In this document: positions 43,313 to 51,718 of the stretch, piece by piece
Layout: each line of letters opens with the position of its first letter
Position numbering within the stretch: the first letter of the stretch is position 1
NCBI RefSeq assembly: GCF_024648825.1
Contig: NZ_JANBBE010000008.1
Span: 372,001-436,000 of the forward strand
Reading direction: 5' to 3'
Length of the DNA: 64,000 nt
Source: Lentzea californiensis
Lineage (GTDB): Bacteria > Actinomycetota > Actinomycetes > Mycobacteriales > Pseudonocardiaceae
The notes under the pieces: model-generated
The model's input: only the letters and a program-made list of their open reading frames with translations
What the model was told of the DNA's origin: nothing
Databases searched by the model: none
Translations under genes and position numbers: made by a program

Positions 43313-43913
43313 TGGCCACCAGCTTCCCGAACGCCTCGGCGGAGTCGTCGCGGTTGAACTCGTACCAGGCCTCCCGGGTCCCCGGCGAGAACGTCTCCAG
43401 CTCCGCCAGCACCTCCCGGGCGAACTCCAGCGAGGAAGCGCCGCCCGCCGTGATCACGCCGTCAGCGCGCACCACACGTTCGTCGCGGTAAAACGCCGCG
43501 CCACCGTAAGAACCAAGCTCCTCAGGGAAGTTCGACGTGTGCGGCACGTCGTCGAGCAGCCCTTCGGCCGCCAGCCCGATCGCCGCCCCGCAGATCGCCG
43601 CGATCGGCTTGCCCGCCTCGCGGAACCGCCGCGCGAGCTTCCCGAACGCCGCCAGCGAACCGGACTCCCACCCGTCGCCACCCGGCAGGACGAGCATCGC
43701 CGCGTCCTCCACGGAAACGTCCTCGATGGCGATGTCCGGCAGCATCCGCACGCCGCCGACCGTGCGGATCGGGTCCGTGGTCAGCCCGACCGTCCGCAGC
43801 TCGTACCGCCCCGGCTGCTGCTGGAACTGCTGCAGGCTCACCTGGGCGGCCACGTGGCCGTACTCCCAGTCGGCGAGCTGGTCGGCCAGAACGAGGTACA
43901 CCGTCTTTGTCAT
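43299..43913 (-). CDS. DJ-1/PfpI family protein
   Basis: 204 residues. Class I glutamine amidotransferase-like fold. Nucleophile elbow AAICGAAIGLAAEGLL with Cys at about residue 109, and the GG-D-x-W-E loop LVLPGGDGWESG carrying the conserved acid. Similar proteins are called glutamine amidotransferases or YdeA-like; chaperone, glyoxalase or protease roles are possible. The ATG overlaps the first palindrome, so repressor binding could directly block initiation. Confidence 0.87.
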   Translation of the reverse strand: MTKTVYLVLADQLADWEYGHVAAQVSLQQFQQQPGRYELRTVGLTTDPIRTVGGVRMLPDIAIEDVSVEDAAMLVLPGGDGWESGSLAAFGKLARRFREAGKPIAAICGAAIGLAAEGLLDDVPHTSNFPEELGSYGGAAFYRDERVVRADGVITAGGASSLEFAREVLAELETFSPGTREAWYEFNRDDSAEAFGKLVASVQG

Positions 43914-43929
43914 GACAGTAGACTGTCAT
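43912..43929. promoter_or_regulatory. Palindromic operator 1 (ATGACAGT-AG-ACTGTCAT)
   Basis: Perfect 8+2+8 inverted repeat overlapping the start codon of the DJ-1/PfpI gene. Shares the TGACAG/CTGTCA core with operator 2, so the same dimeric regulator, probably the MarR protein at 42860-43312, should bind both. Confidence 0.65.
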
Positions 43930-43930
43930 A

Positions 43931-43950
43931 GTTGACAGCATGCTGTCAAC
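43931..43950. promoter_or_regulatory. Palindromic operator 2 (GTTGACAGCATGCTGTCAAC)
   Basis: Perfect 20-bp palindrome one base from operator 1 and midway between divergent genes. It includes TTGACA on both strands, so it may also hold -35 elements in each direction. Confidence 0.7.
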
Positions 43951-43975
43951 AGAGCCGGAAGCTAAGGTCAGCGCC

Positions 43976-44746
43976 ATGGCAGACGAGCTGGTCCACTACG
44001 AGGTGCAGCGTGGCATCGCGACGATCACGCTGGACTCCCCCCACAACCGCAACGCGCTGTCCTCGCAGCTGCGCCGGGAGCTCAAGGAGCACCTCACCAG
44101 CGCGGCGGGCGACGACCAGGTGCGCGTGGTCGTGCTGACCCACACGGGCTCCGTGTTCTGTTCGGGCATGGACCTCAAGGAGGCCGCCGGTGCGAGCGCG
44201 GGCGACCAGGGCGTCAACGAGTTCCCCGCGATCCTCGAACAGCTCTGGACCAGCCCGAAGCCGGTCGTCGCGGCACTGAACGGCCCGGCCCGCGCGGGTG
44301 GCGTCGGCATCGTCGCGGCGTGCGACATCTCCATCGCCGCCACCGGCGCCACGTTCGCGTTCAGCGAGGTCAGGATCGGCGTCGTGCCGGCCGTCATCTC
44401 GGTGACCGTGCTGCCGCGCCTGCTCCCCCGCCAGGCGCACGAGCTGTTCCTGACCGGCGAGACGTTCGACGCGAAGCGCGCGGTCGAGATCGGCCTGCTG
44501 AACTCCGCGACCGACGACGTCGACGCGGAGGTCCGCCGCTACACGGACATGCTCGCGCTCGGTGCCCCCAACGCGCTCGCGGCCACCAAGGAGATGCTGC
44601 AGCAGGAGAGGTCCACGAACCTCGGCGAGGTCTTCGCGGACATGCTCGAGCTGTCGGCACAGCACTTCGGCGGACCGGAGGGCCAGGAGGGCATCACGGC
44701 CTTCAAGGAGAAGCGCAGGCCGTCCTGGGTGCCCGCGGAAGGCTAG
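43976..44746 (+). CDS. Enoyl-CoA hydratase/isomerase family protein
   Basis: 256 residues. Crotonase fold: ATITLDSPHNRNALSSQL, oxyanion-hole segments VFCSGMDLKEA (about 61-71) and NGPARAGGVGIVAACDISI (about 102-120), FAFSEVRIGVVPA. The usual second catalytic Glu position is not obvious, so hydratase versus isomerase is open. ATG 43976; TAAGGT seven bases upstream could be a leaderless -10. Divergent from the MarR/DJ-1 pair and probably under the same repressor. Confidence 0.88.
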   Translation: MADELVHYEVQRGIATITLDSPHNRNALSSQLRRELKEHLTSAAGDDQVRVVVLTHTGSVFCSGMDLKEAAGASAGDQGVNEFPAILEQLWTSPKPVVAALNGPARAGGVGIVAACDISIAATGATFAFSEVRIGVVPAVISVTVLPRLLPRQAHELFLTGETFDAKRAVEIGLLNSATDDVDAEVRRYTDMLALGAPNALAATKEMLQQERSTNLGEVFADMLELSAQHFGGPEGQEGITAFKEKRRPSWVPAEG

Positions 44747-45159
44747 AACCAGCCGGTGCACTCGATCATGCCCTGCGAGGAACCGCAGGCCCGCATGACC
44801 TTGCCGTCGTCCTTGAACGCCTCGGTGTACTTCGCGGAACCCGAGTCGATCCTGGTGTAGCCGAGGAAGCCCTCGTGGCCGTTGCCCGAGGGCTCCTTGC
44901 GGTCCGCCCAGATCTCCTCGCCGGGCGTGCCGTGGGAGATGCGGGCCCAGGCGCACTGGGACTTGTTCGAAGCGCGCAGCTCGACCACACGGCCGTTGCG
45001 CATGGTCACGGGGTTGTCGCCGTCGATCGTCTCGAACGGCGAGAAAGCCCCCTCCTGCGTGCAGTCGGGGTCACCGGCGAACGACACCGCCGGGCAAAGC
45101 ACTCCTACTACCGCCACGACGCCGAGCGCACAGCTCAAGCGGCGGAATTGCGTTCCCAT
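44743..45159 (-). CDS. Secreted DUF2690 protein
   Basis: 138 residues with a signal peptide (about 1-28) and a small Cys-containing mature domain: DCTQEGAFSPFETI, VVELRASNKSQCAWARISHGTPGEEIWADR, RACGSSQGMIECTGW. The RYS-x-x-C-AW-type core is the mark of DUF2690, a family of actinomycete secreted or HTH-fused proteins of unknown role. Convergent with the hydratase gene, overlapping by 4 bases. Confidence 0.82.
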   Translation of the reverse strand: MGTQFRRLSCALGVVAVVGVLCPAVSFAGDPDCTQEGAFSPFETIDGDNPVTMRNGRVVELRASNKSQCAWARISHGTPGEEIWADRKEPSGNGHEGFLGYTRIDSGSAKYTEAFKDDGKVMRACGSSQGMIECTGWF

Positions 45160-45202
45160 GGCAGTGCACTGTCCACTCCGGACGCCACCACCGCAGCCCC
45201 AG

Positions 45203-45466
45203 TCACCGTTCTGTGCGAATCACGCGCACTTTCCGGTCACCTGATCCAGCGGTCTGCTTCGCGGCGTCACGCAGCACCTCGAGCACCGAGGAGTCCAGCC
45301 CCGCAGGCACGACCAGCACGTATTCACCCTCGGGCAGCCACGAGAGGTCGGTCAGGCTGTCGTACAGGGCGTCGAGGTTCTGCCCGAACCACTCGGGAAA
45401 GTCCAGCGCGGCGGCAATGGCCGAGATCGCGGCGGACTTCTCCGAAACGAGAATGTGCCGTTTCAT
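45203..45466 (-). CDS. Barstar-family ribonuclease inhibitor
   Basis: 87 residues, close to barstar's 89. The barstar core is present: a short beta strand, then FPEWFGQNLDALYDSLTDLSWLPEG, with the Asp/Glu-bearing helix that plugs the ribonuclease active site. It overlaps the upstream ribonuclease gene by 4 bases, giving translational coupling. It protects the cytoplasm from the neighbouring nuclease. Confidence 0.92.
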   Translation of the reverse strand: MKRHILVSEKSAAISAIAAALDFPEWFGQNLDALYDSLTDLSWLPEGEYVLVVPAGLDSSVLEVLRDAAKQTAGSGDRKVRVIRTER

Positions 45467-45912
45467 TTCTTCACGTCCACGACGACGAACGACGAATAGT
45501 GGTCGCCGGTGTAGAAGACTTCCTTCTCCGAACCGGTGACGAGGCGACGCGCGCCGCGATCGGTGCTTCCCGGCGTCGGCACGGTGTACTCCTTGTAGTA
45601 CCCGGAGTTCTTGGCAGGCAGCCGCTTCTCCCGGTTCTGGAACGTCACGCCGTCGTTGCGCGGGTGCGGGAACGGCCCGTTCGCCTCGATCAGCTTCCAG
45701 GTCTTGCCGGCCTCGGCGGGCAGCTTCGACAGCGGCTCGATCTCCAGCCCGGAGTTCGAGCCGGGCACGGTCTCACCGTCCGCCGCGCTCGTGACCACCG
45801 GCTTCGAGGTCCCAGGAGGCGGCTCCGCCGAGTTGTCCTTGACGAACCACCCGATGACGACCAGCGCGAGGAGCCCGACCAGTGCGACGGTCAGGCGACG
45901 ACCAGGGCTCAC
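45463..45912 (-). CDS. Secreted guanyl-specific ribonuclease (barnase/RNase Sa-like)
   Basis: 149 residues. An N-terminal hydrophobic segment (about 7-24) acts as signal or anchor, then a linker, then the N1/T1-type ribonuclease domain (about 58-149): LPAEAGKTWKLIEANGPFP, YYKEYTVPTPGSTDRGARR with catalytic Glu and Arg, and GDHYSSF with the catalytic His. Cleaves RNA after G. It could act in nutrition or against competitors. GTG/ATG region: ATG 45912, overlapping the next upstream gene by 4 bases. Confidence 0.92.
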   Translation of the reverse strand: MSPGRRLTVALVGLLALVVIGWFVKDNSAEPPPGTSKPVVTSAADGETVPGSNSGLEIEPLSKLPAEAGKTWKLIEANGPFPHPRNDGVTFQNREKRLPAKNSGYYKEYTVPTPGSTDRGARRLVTGSEKEVFYTGDHYSSFVVVDVKK

Positions 45913-46115
45913 GCGGCAACCTTCTCGGGTTCGGGCTCGGCGTCAGGGACCGACGCCGGGTTCTTCGCTCCCCAGTCAGCGACCCGGTCGATCAGCCGCG
46001 CCACGCCCAGGCAGAGCGGGAGCACCACGACCATCACGACGGGGAACTGCACGGCGACGGGCAGCTGCACGACCCACAGCTCGACCCCGTCCCACCACTG
46101 CACCAGCCAGTCCAC
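45909..46115 (-). CDS. Small membrane protein encoded upstream of the ribonuclease
   Basis: 68 residues from GTG 46115: VDWLVQWWDGVELWVV, one hydrophobic segment (about 18-42), then an acidic Pro/Glu/Ala tail. Overlaps the ribonuclease start by 4 bases, so the three genes are one coupled operon. Family not recognised; membrane location next to a secreted toxin-like nuclease suggests a secretion or immunity role, which is inference. A longer start at 46187 is possible but non-conserved in character. Confidence 0.65.
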   Translation of the reverse strand: MDWLVQWWDGVELWVVQLPVAVQFPVVMVVVLPLCLGVARLIDRVADWGAKNPASVPDAEPEPEKVAA

Positions 46116-46185
46116 GCACCTCAGCCTAGTCTCGTGACCGGTGTCACGGCATTTGGCCACGATCCAGGTGGGTATGTTGCGAACC

Positions 46186-47154
46186 ATGTTCGCCGTTTAC
46201 GCAGCAGAACCCAGTCCTGAGAACCCGCTGGCGTCGCTCCGCGTCGGCGAGCGCCCCGACCCCGAGGTTCCCGCCGGGTGGGTGCGCGTCGCGGTCAAGG
46301 CGGCCAGCCTCAACATGCACGACCTGTGGACGTTGCGCGGCGTCGGCATCAAGCCAGAGCAGTTCCCGATGATCCTGGGCTGCGACGGCGCCGGTGTCCT
46401 CGACGACGGCACCGAGGTGGTGCTGCACTCCGTCATCGGAGACCCGGACTGGACCGGCGACGAGACGCTCGACCCGAAGCGCTCGCTGCTCACCGAGAAG
46501 CACCAGGGCACGTTCGCCGACCACGTGGTCGTGCCGGCCCGCAACGCGCTGCCCAAGCCCGCGGACCTCACGTTCGCCGAGGCCGCCTGCATGGGCACGG
46601 CGTGGCTGACCGCGTACCGGATGCTGTTCGTGAAGTCCGGCCTGCGCCCCGGCCAGACGATGCTCGTGCAGGGCGCGTCGGGCGGTGTGTCGACCGCGCT
46701 GATCCAGCTCGGCCGCGCCGCCGGTTTCCGCGTGTGGGTCACGGGCCGAAGCGAGGAGAAGCGCGCACTGGCCACCACCCTCGGCGCCCACGACGTCTTC
46801 GAGTCCGGCGCGCGGTTGCCCGAACGGGTCGACGCCGTGTTCGAGACCGTCGGCAAGGCCACCTGGTCGCACTCGATGAAGGCGCTCAAGCCCGGCGGCA
46901 TCGTGGTGATCTCCGGTGCGACGTCCGGTGACGCCTCCGCGGCCGAGCTCCAGCGGTTGTTCTTCCTGCAGCTGCGCGTGGTCGGCTCGACCATGGGCAC
47001 GCGCGAGGAACTGGGCGACCTCATCCGGTTCTGCGCGATCAACGGCCTCAAGCCGCAGATCGGCGCGGAGCTGAAGTTCGAGGACGCCGAACAGGGCTTC
47101 CGCTCGATGCTGGACGGCGAGACGGCGGGCAAGATCGTGTTCAGCCGCCCGTAA
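46186..47154 (+). CDS. Zinc-type alcohol dehydrogenase / quinone oxidoreductase (MDR family)
   Basis: 322 residues. GroES-like N-terminus (VRVAVKAASLNMHDLWTLRGVG) and Rossmann domain with LVQGASGGVSTALIQLGRAAGF (about 162-183) for NADPH. The GHE zinc motif of true alcohol dehydrogenases is absent (LGCDGAGVL), pointing to a zinc-free quinone/enone reductase. ATG 46186 gives the expected MFAVYAAEP start. Single gene, divergent from the ribonuclease operon. Confidence 0.88.
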   Translation: MFAVYAAEPSPENPLASLRVGERPDPEVPAGWVRVAVKAASLNMHDLWTLRGVGIKPEQFPMILGCDGAGVLDDGTEVVLHSVIGDPDWTGDETLDPKRSLLTEKHQGTFADHVVVPARNALPKPADLTFAEAACMGTAWLTAYRMLFVKSGLRPGQTMLVQGASGGVSTALIQLGRAAGFRVWVTGRSEEKRALATTLGAHDVFESGARLPERVDAVFETVGKATWSHSMKALKPGGIVVISGATSGDASAAELQRLFFLQLRVVGSTMGTREELGDLIRFCAINGLKPQIGAELKFEDAEQGFRSMLDGETAGKIVFSRP

Positions 47155-47190
47155 ACAGCACGAAAAGCCAAAAAGCGGCCCTCTGATTGG

Positions 47191-47243
47191 TGGGTCCGGA
47201 CAAACCGCGTGACAGTGAACACGCATAGGTTCGCCCGGACCCA
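47191..47243 (+). repeat. Inverted repeat in the permease leader
   Basis: TGGGTCCGG (47191-47199) and CCGGACCCA (47235-47243) are perfect 9-bp complements separated by 35 bases, just upstream of the permease Shine-Dalgarno AGGGAG. Possibly an mRNA leader structure or an operator; no known riboswitch class recognised. Confidence 0.4.
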
Positions 47244-47262
47244 CTCATCAAGGGAGCTAGGC

Positions 47263-48681
47263 ATGACCACACAGGGCGTCTTCAGGCGCAAGCCCATCGA
47301 ACAGATCGCCGAGGACAAAGGCGACGGGCTCACCAGAACACTGGGCCTGTGGCAGCTCACGGCGATCGGCATCGGCGGCATCATCGGCGCGGGCATCTTC
47401 TCGCTCGCGGGCGCCGTCGCGAACAAGACGGCGGGCCCGGCCGTGCTGATCTCGTTCCTCATCGCCGGTGTCGCGAGCGCGGCGGCGGCGTTCTCGTACG
47501 CGGAGTTCGCGGGCCTGATCCCCAAGGCCGGCAGTGCCTACACCTACGGTTACGCGGTGCTGGGCGAGATCGTCGGCTGGTTCATCGGCTGGGACCTGCT
47601 GCTCGAGTACACCGCGATCGTGGCGGTGGTCGCGATCGGCATCTCCGGCTACTTCACCGAACTCCTCAGCCTGCTCAACCTCCAGCTGCCGCAATGGATG
47701 CTGGGTGCGCCGGGCACCGAAACAGGTGACGTCACCGCGGGCACGTACAAGGTGAACCTGTTCGCCGTCCTGCTGTGCCTGCTCATCGCGTACGTGCTGA
47801 ACATGGGCATGAAGAACGCCGCACGGTTCGAGACCACGTTGGTGTACCTGAAGGTCGCGGTGGTGGCGCTGGTCATCGTCGTCGGTGCGTTCCACATCGA
47901 CACCGACAACTACAACCCGTTCTTCCCGTTCGGCCTCTCGGGTGCGCTCACGGGTGCGGCGACGGTGTTCTTCGCGGTGTTCGGCTACGACGCGATGTCG
48001 ACGGCGGCGGAGGAGTCCAAGGACTCGCAGCGGCACATGCCGAAGGCGATCATCTACTCGCTCGCGGTGTCGATGGTCCTGTACGTGCTGGCCTGCCTGG
48101 TGCTGACGGGAATGGTGAACTACAAGGACGTCGACGCGGAGTCCGCGTTCGCCACGGCGTTCGCCGACGTCGGCCTGCCCGCGCTGGGCATCATCATCAG
48201 CGTCGGCGCCATCCTCGGCATCACGACGGTGCTCTTCACGTTCTTGATGGGCGCCGCCCGCGTCGGTTACTCGATGAGCCGCGACGGCCTGCTGCCCCAG
48301 TGGTTCGCGAAGTCGCACCCGGTGAAGCGCGTGCCGTCGCGCATCACCTGGGTGCTGGGCATCGCCTCCGCGGTCATCGCCGGTTTCCTGCCGATCGCGG
48401 AGGCCGCCGAACTCACCAACATCGGCATCCTGCTGGCGTTCGTCGTCGTGTGCATCGCCGTGATCGTGTTGCGCTACAAGCAGCCCGACCTCCCGCGCAC
48501 GTTCAGGACGCCGGGCATGCCCGTGGTGCCGATCATCGGCGTGATCTTCTCGCTCTGGCTGATCACGTTCCTCAACCCGGAGACGTGGCTGCGGTTCGGG
48601 GTCTGGTTCCTGATCGGCCTGATCATCTACTTCGCCTACTCGAAGCGGCACTCGCTCATGGAGCGTCAGTCCAGGAAGTGA
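47263..48681 (+). CDS. APC-family amino acid permease
   Basis: 472 residues with 12 predicted membrane helices. Signature of the APC cationic amino acid transporter group: GIGGIIGAGIFSLAG (about 33-47), SAAAAFSYAEFAGLIPKAGSAYTYGY, FFAVFGYDAMSTAAEESKD (about 237-255). ATG 47263 is preferred with AGGGAG 9 bases upstream; a longer GTG start at 47209 is unlikely. The 3' end overlaps the convergent DUF885 gene by 26 bases. Confidence 0.93.
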   Translation: MTTQGVFRRKPIEQIAEDKGDGLTRTLGLWQLTAIGIGGIIGAGIFSLAGAVANKTAGPAVLISFLIAGVASAAAAFSYAEFAGLIPKAGSAYTYGYAVLGEIVGWFIGWDLLLEYTAIVAVVAIGISGYFTELLSLLNLQLPQWMLGAPGTETGDVTAGTYKVNLFAVLLCLLIAYVLNMGMKNAARFETTLVYLKVAVVALVIVVGAFHIDTDNYNPFFPFGLSGALTGAATVFFAVFGYDAMSTAAEESKDSQRHMPKAIIYSLAVSMVLYVLACLVLTGMVNYKDVDAESAFATAFADVGLPALGIIISVGAILGITTVLFTFLMGAARVGYSMSRDGLLPQWFAKSHPVKRVPSRITWVLGIASAVIAGFLPIAEAAELTNIGILLAFVVVCIAVIVLRYKQPDLPRTFRTPGMPVVPIIGVIFSLWLITFLNPETWLRFGVWFLIGLIIYFAYSKRHSLMERQSRK

Positions 48682-50185
48682 CGATCTGGTCGAGGGTGGA
48701 GAGCGGCACCGCGCCGCTCCCCACCACCAGGTCGTGGAACGCCCTGATGTCGAACCTGTCGCCCAGCTTCGTCTCGGCCTCGGCCCGGACGCGCTGGATC
48801 TCCAGGCGCCCCACCATGTACGCGAGCGCCTGGCCCGGCGTCTCGATGTACCGGTCGATCTCGGAGTCGATCTCGGGCTCGGTCATGACGGTGTTCTCGC
48901 GCAGGTAGTCGACGGCCTGCTGCCGCGACCAGCCGAACGCGTGGATGCCGGTGTCCACCACGAGCCTCCCGGCGCGCATCGCGTCGAGTCCCAGCATCCC
49001 GAGGCGCTGCTCGTCGGACGAGTACAGGCCCATCTCGTCGGCGAGGCGCTCGGTGTAGAGGCCCCAGCCCTCCAGGTACGCCTCGATGAACGCGTACTTG
49101 CGCATGTTGGGCAGTTCCGTCTCGGCGGCGATCGAGAACTGGTAGTGGTGGCCCGGCACGGCCTCGTGGAACGCCGTCACCTCGGACAGCGTGCGGCTGC
49201 GTTCGGTGGCGCCCAACGGGTTGAGCCAGTAGGTGCCGGGACGGCTGCGGTCGGCGGGCGCGGGCTGGTAGAACGCGATGGCCGACGTGCTCTGCTCCCC
49301 CTCCGGCACCGCGCGCACCTGGCAGCCGATGCCCGGCATGCGGCCGAACCACTTCGGCGCCTCGGCCTCCGCGCGGGCGATCGCCGCGACGGCGTTCTCG
49401 ATCATCTGCTCTTCGCTGTCCCACAGCATCTCCGTGCGCAACCGCCGGAAGATCTCCGGAACGTCGCTGACGCCCCACACCCGCGAACCGATCTCCGCGT
49501 ACTCCTCGCGCAGCGACGCGATGATGTCGAGCCCGAGCCGGTGCAGCTCGTCGGGCGTGCGGGAGGTCGTGGTGTAGCTGCGGACCAGGTTCGCGTAGTT
49601 CGCCTCGCCCTCGGGCAGCCAGCAGAGCCCGGCCTTGTCGTCGCCGCGGCCGTCCTCGATCGACGCCAGCACGTCGCGGAACCCGGCGACGGCGGTGCGG
49701 ATCTCCGCCGAGTGCCCGCCTTCCCACTCCTGCGCCGGCAGGGCCAGGAAGGCGTCCATGCGGTGCACACCGGTCCGGAGGTGCCGGCTCAGCGGTCGCC
49801 GGTCGGAGTTTCGAACCCTCTCGGCGGCCTGCTCGATGAACCGCGGGTACTTGTCGAGGCGCTGGGACACGTTCAGCTTCGAGGAGATCATGAGCAGGCT
49901 GTTCACCGGCGAGCTCATGGTCGCGACGCTGTGCTCGACCAGCCTGGCGTCGATGCGGTCGACGATCGCCGTGCCCTGCTGCTTGATCACCGCGAGCGTG
50001 ACGGCGTCTTCGGTGTCGTCCGTCTCGGCCCTGTCCAGGAGAGCGGTGATCCGGTCGCGGTCGGTCTTCTGGCCGTCGGCGCTCAGGTCACCGAGCTCGT
50101 TCTCCCAGCCCGGCACCCCCAGCATCGTGGCGTGCAGCGGCGAGTAGTCCATCATCGCCTGGAACATGTCATCTGCGAGCGACAT
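48656..50185 (-). CDS. DUF885 family metallopeptidase-like protein (second of a tandem pair)
   Basis: 509 residues. DUF885 proteins are helical, M32/M2-like putative carboxypeptidases; the metal motif AFHEAVPGHHYQF is at about residue 325 and a Glu-rich helix LEGWGLYTERLADEMGLY follows (about 355-372). No signal peptide. ATG 50185 overlaps the stop of the paralog by one base, with AGGAGG upstream. Cytoplasmic peptide degradation is likely; the adjacent amino-acid permease fits but is convergent. Confidence 0.85.
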   Translation of the reverse strand: MSLADDMFQAMMDYSPLHATMLGVPGWENELGDLSADGQKTDRDRITALLDRAETDDTEDAVTLAVIKQQGTAIVDRIDARLVEHSVATMSSPVNSLLMISSKLNVSQRLDKYPRFIEQAAERVRNSDRRPLSRHLRTGVHRMDAFLALPAQEWEGGHSAEIRTAVAGFRDVLASIEDGRGDDKAGLCWLPEGEANYANLVRSYTTTSRTPDELHRLGLDIIASLREEYAEIGSRVWGVSDVPEIFRRLRTEMLWDSEEQMIENAVAAIARAEAEAPKWFGRMPGIGCQVRAVPEGEQSTSAIAFYQPAPADRSRPGTYWLNPLGATERSRTLSEVTAFHEAVPGHHYQFSIAAETELPNMRKYAFIEAYLEGWGLYTERLADEMGLYSSDEQRLGMLGLDAMRAGRLVVDTGIHAFGWSRQQAVDYLRENTVMTEPEIDSEIDRYIETPGQALAYMVGRLEIQRVRAEAETKLGDRFDIRAFHDLVVGSGAVPLSTLDQIVTSWTDAP

Positions 50186-51708
50186 CAGGTCCTCCTGGAC
50201 CAGTCGGAAACGAGTTTGCCGAGCGTGGGCAACGGCACGATGCCGTTCTGCAGCACGAGGTCGTGGAACTCCTTGATGTCGAACCGGTCGCCCATCGACG
50301 TCCTGGCCTCCTCGCGCACGCGCTGGATCTCCAGGCGTCCCACCATGTACGCGAGCGCCTGGCCGGGCGCCTCGATGTACCGGTCGACCTCGGACGTGAT
50401 CTCCGCGTCGTCCATCGCGGTGTTCTCGCCCAGGTAGTCGATGGCCTGCTGCCGGGGCCATCCGAGCGCGTGCAGGCCCGTGTCGACCACCAGCCGGCCG
50501 GCGCGCATGGCGTCGAGGCCCAGCATGCCCAGGCGTGCCTCGTCCGACGAGTACAGGCCCATCTCGTCGGCCAGGCGCTCGGTGTAGAGGCCCCAGCCTT
50601 CGAGGTAGGAGTCGATGAACGCGAACTTGCGCACGTTCGACAGTTCGGTCTCGGCGGCGATCGAGAGCTGGAAGTGGTGGCCGGGAATGGCTTCGTGGAA
50701 CGCCGTCACCTCGGACACCGTGCGGCTGCGTGCGGTGGCGTTCAACGGGTTCACGAAGTACGTGCCGGGACGGGACCCGTCGAGGGCCGCGTCCTCGTAG
50801 TACGCGAACGCGGCGTTGTGGCGGTCGACCTCCGGCACGAACTTGATCTCGCAGCGCGCCAGGGGCAGCCGCCCGAACCAGTTCGGCGCCTCGGCCTCGG
50901 CCCGCGCGACGGCGTCGACCGCACTGACGAGCATCTCGTCCGCGTTGTCCCACAACAGGTCCGTGCGCAGCCGCCGGAAGATCTCCCGGACGTCGCTGAC
51001 ACCCCACACCCGCGAACCGATCTCCGCGTACTCCTCGTGCAGCCCGGCGATCAGGTCGAGCCCCAGCCGGTGCAGTTCGGCGGGGCTGTAGGAGGCGGTC
51101 GTGTAGTCGCGGACGAGCTTGCGGTAGTTCTCCTCGCCGTCCGGCAGCCAGCACAGGCCGGCCTGCTCGTCGTCACGGCCGGGCAGGCCCAGCAGGACCT
51201 CGCGGTACCGGGCGAACGCGGGACGCAGGTCCGCGTCGCCCTCCCACTCCTGGCGCGGCGAGGCGAGGAACCGTTCGACGTACGCCGCGCCGTTCTCGAC
51301 GTGCCGGCGCAACGGTCTGCGGTCGGTGTCGAGCAACCGTCGCCGAGCCTGTTCCAGGAACCGCGGAACGAGGTGCGTCCGCTGGGAGAAGTCCACCTGG
51401 GATGCGGTCCTGAGCAGACCCGCGACCGGTGCGTTGGCCCCTCTCGACACCGTGTGCTCGACCAGCCGCGCGTCGATCCGGGTGATGATCGACTCGGCCT
51501 GGTGCCGGATCACGTCGCGCGAGACCTGGTCCTCGTCGCTGTCGTCGAGGCGCTCGAGGATGCCGGTCAGCCGCACCCGCAGTGCCTGGTGGCCGTCGAC
51601 GCTGAGATCTTCGAGCCTGTCGTCCCAGCCCGGCACACCGATGAGCGTGGCGAACAGCGGGTTCGAGTCCATCAGAGCGTGAAACATCTCATCGGAGAGC
51701 GAGGTCAC
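50185..51708 (-). CDS. DUF885 family metallopeptidase-like protein (first of a tandem pair)
   Basis: 507 residues, strongly similar to 48656-50185 end to end, including AFHEAIPGHHFQL, LEGWGLYTERLADEMGLYSSDE, RAGRLVVDTG and APGQALAYMVGRLEIQRVR. The most divergent region is the first 150 residues. GTG 51708 has GGAGG 3 bases upstream. The gene lies 10 bases after the nitronate monooxygenase, so three genes form one transcription unit. Confidence 0.85.
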   Translation of the reverse strand: MTSLSDEMFHALMDSNPLFATLIGVPGWDDRLEDLSVDGHQALRVRLTGILERLDDSDEDQVSRDVIRHQAESIITRIDARLVEHTVSRGANAPVAGLLRTASQVDFSQRTHLVPRFLEQARRRLLDTDRRPLRRHVENGAAYVERFLASPRQEWEGDADLRPAFARYREVLLGLPGRDDEQAGLCWLPDGEENYRKLVRDYTTASYSPAELHRLGLDLIAGLHEEYAEIGSRVWGVSDVREIFRRLRTDLLWDNADEMLVSAVDAVARAEAEAPNWFGRLPLARCEIKFVPEVDRHNAAFAYYEDAALDGSRPGTYFVNPLNATARSRTVSEVTAFHEAIPGHHFQLSIAAETELSNVRKFAFIDSYLEGWGLYTERLADEMGLYSSDEARLGMLGLDAMRAGRLVVDTGLHALGWPRQQAIDYLGENTAMDDAEITSEVDRYIEAPGQALAYMVGRLEIQRVREEARTSMGDRFDIKEFHDLVLQNGIVPLPTLGKLVSDWSRRT

Positions 51709-51718
51709 GCCCTCCTTC

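Noticed and set aside
48656-51154. A continuous minus-strand frame of 832 codons over both DUF885 genes
   Set aside because: Its first 320 codons are an Arg/Gly-rich shadow of the upstream paralog; the true start is ATG 50185 with a good Shine-Dalgarno sequence.
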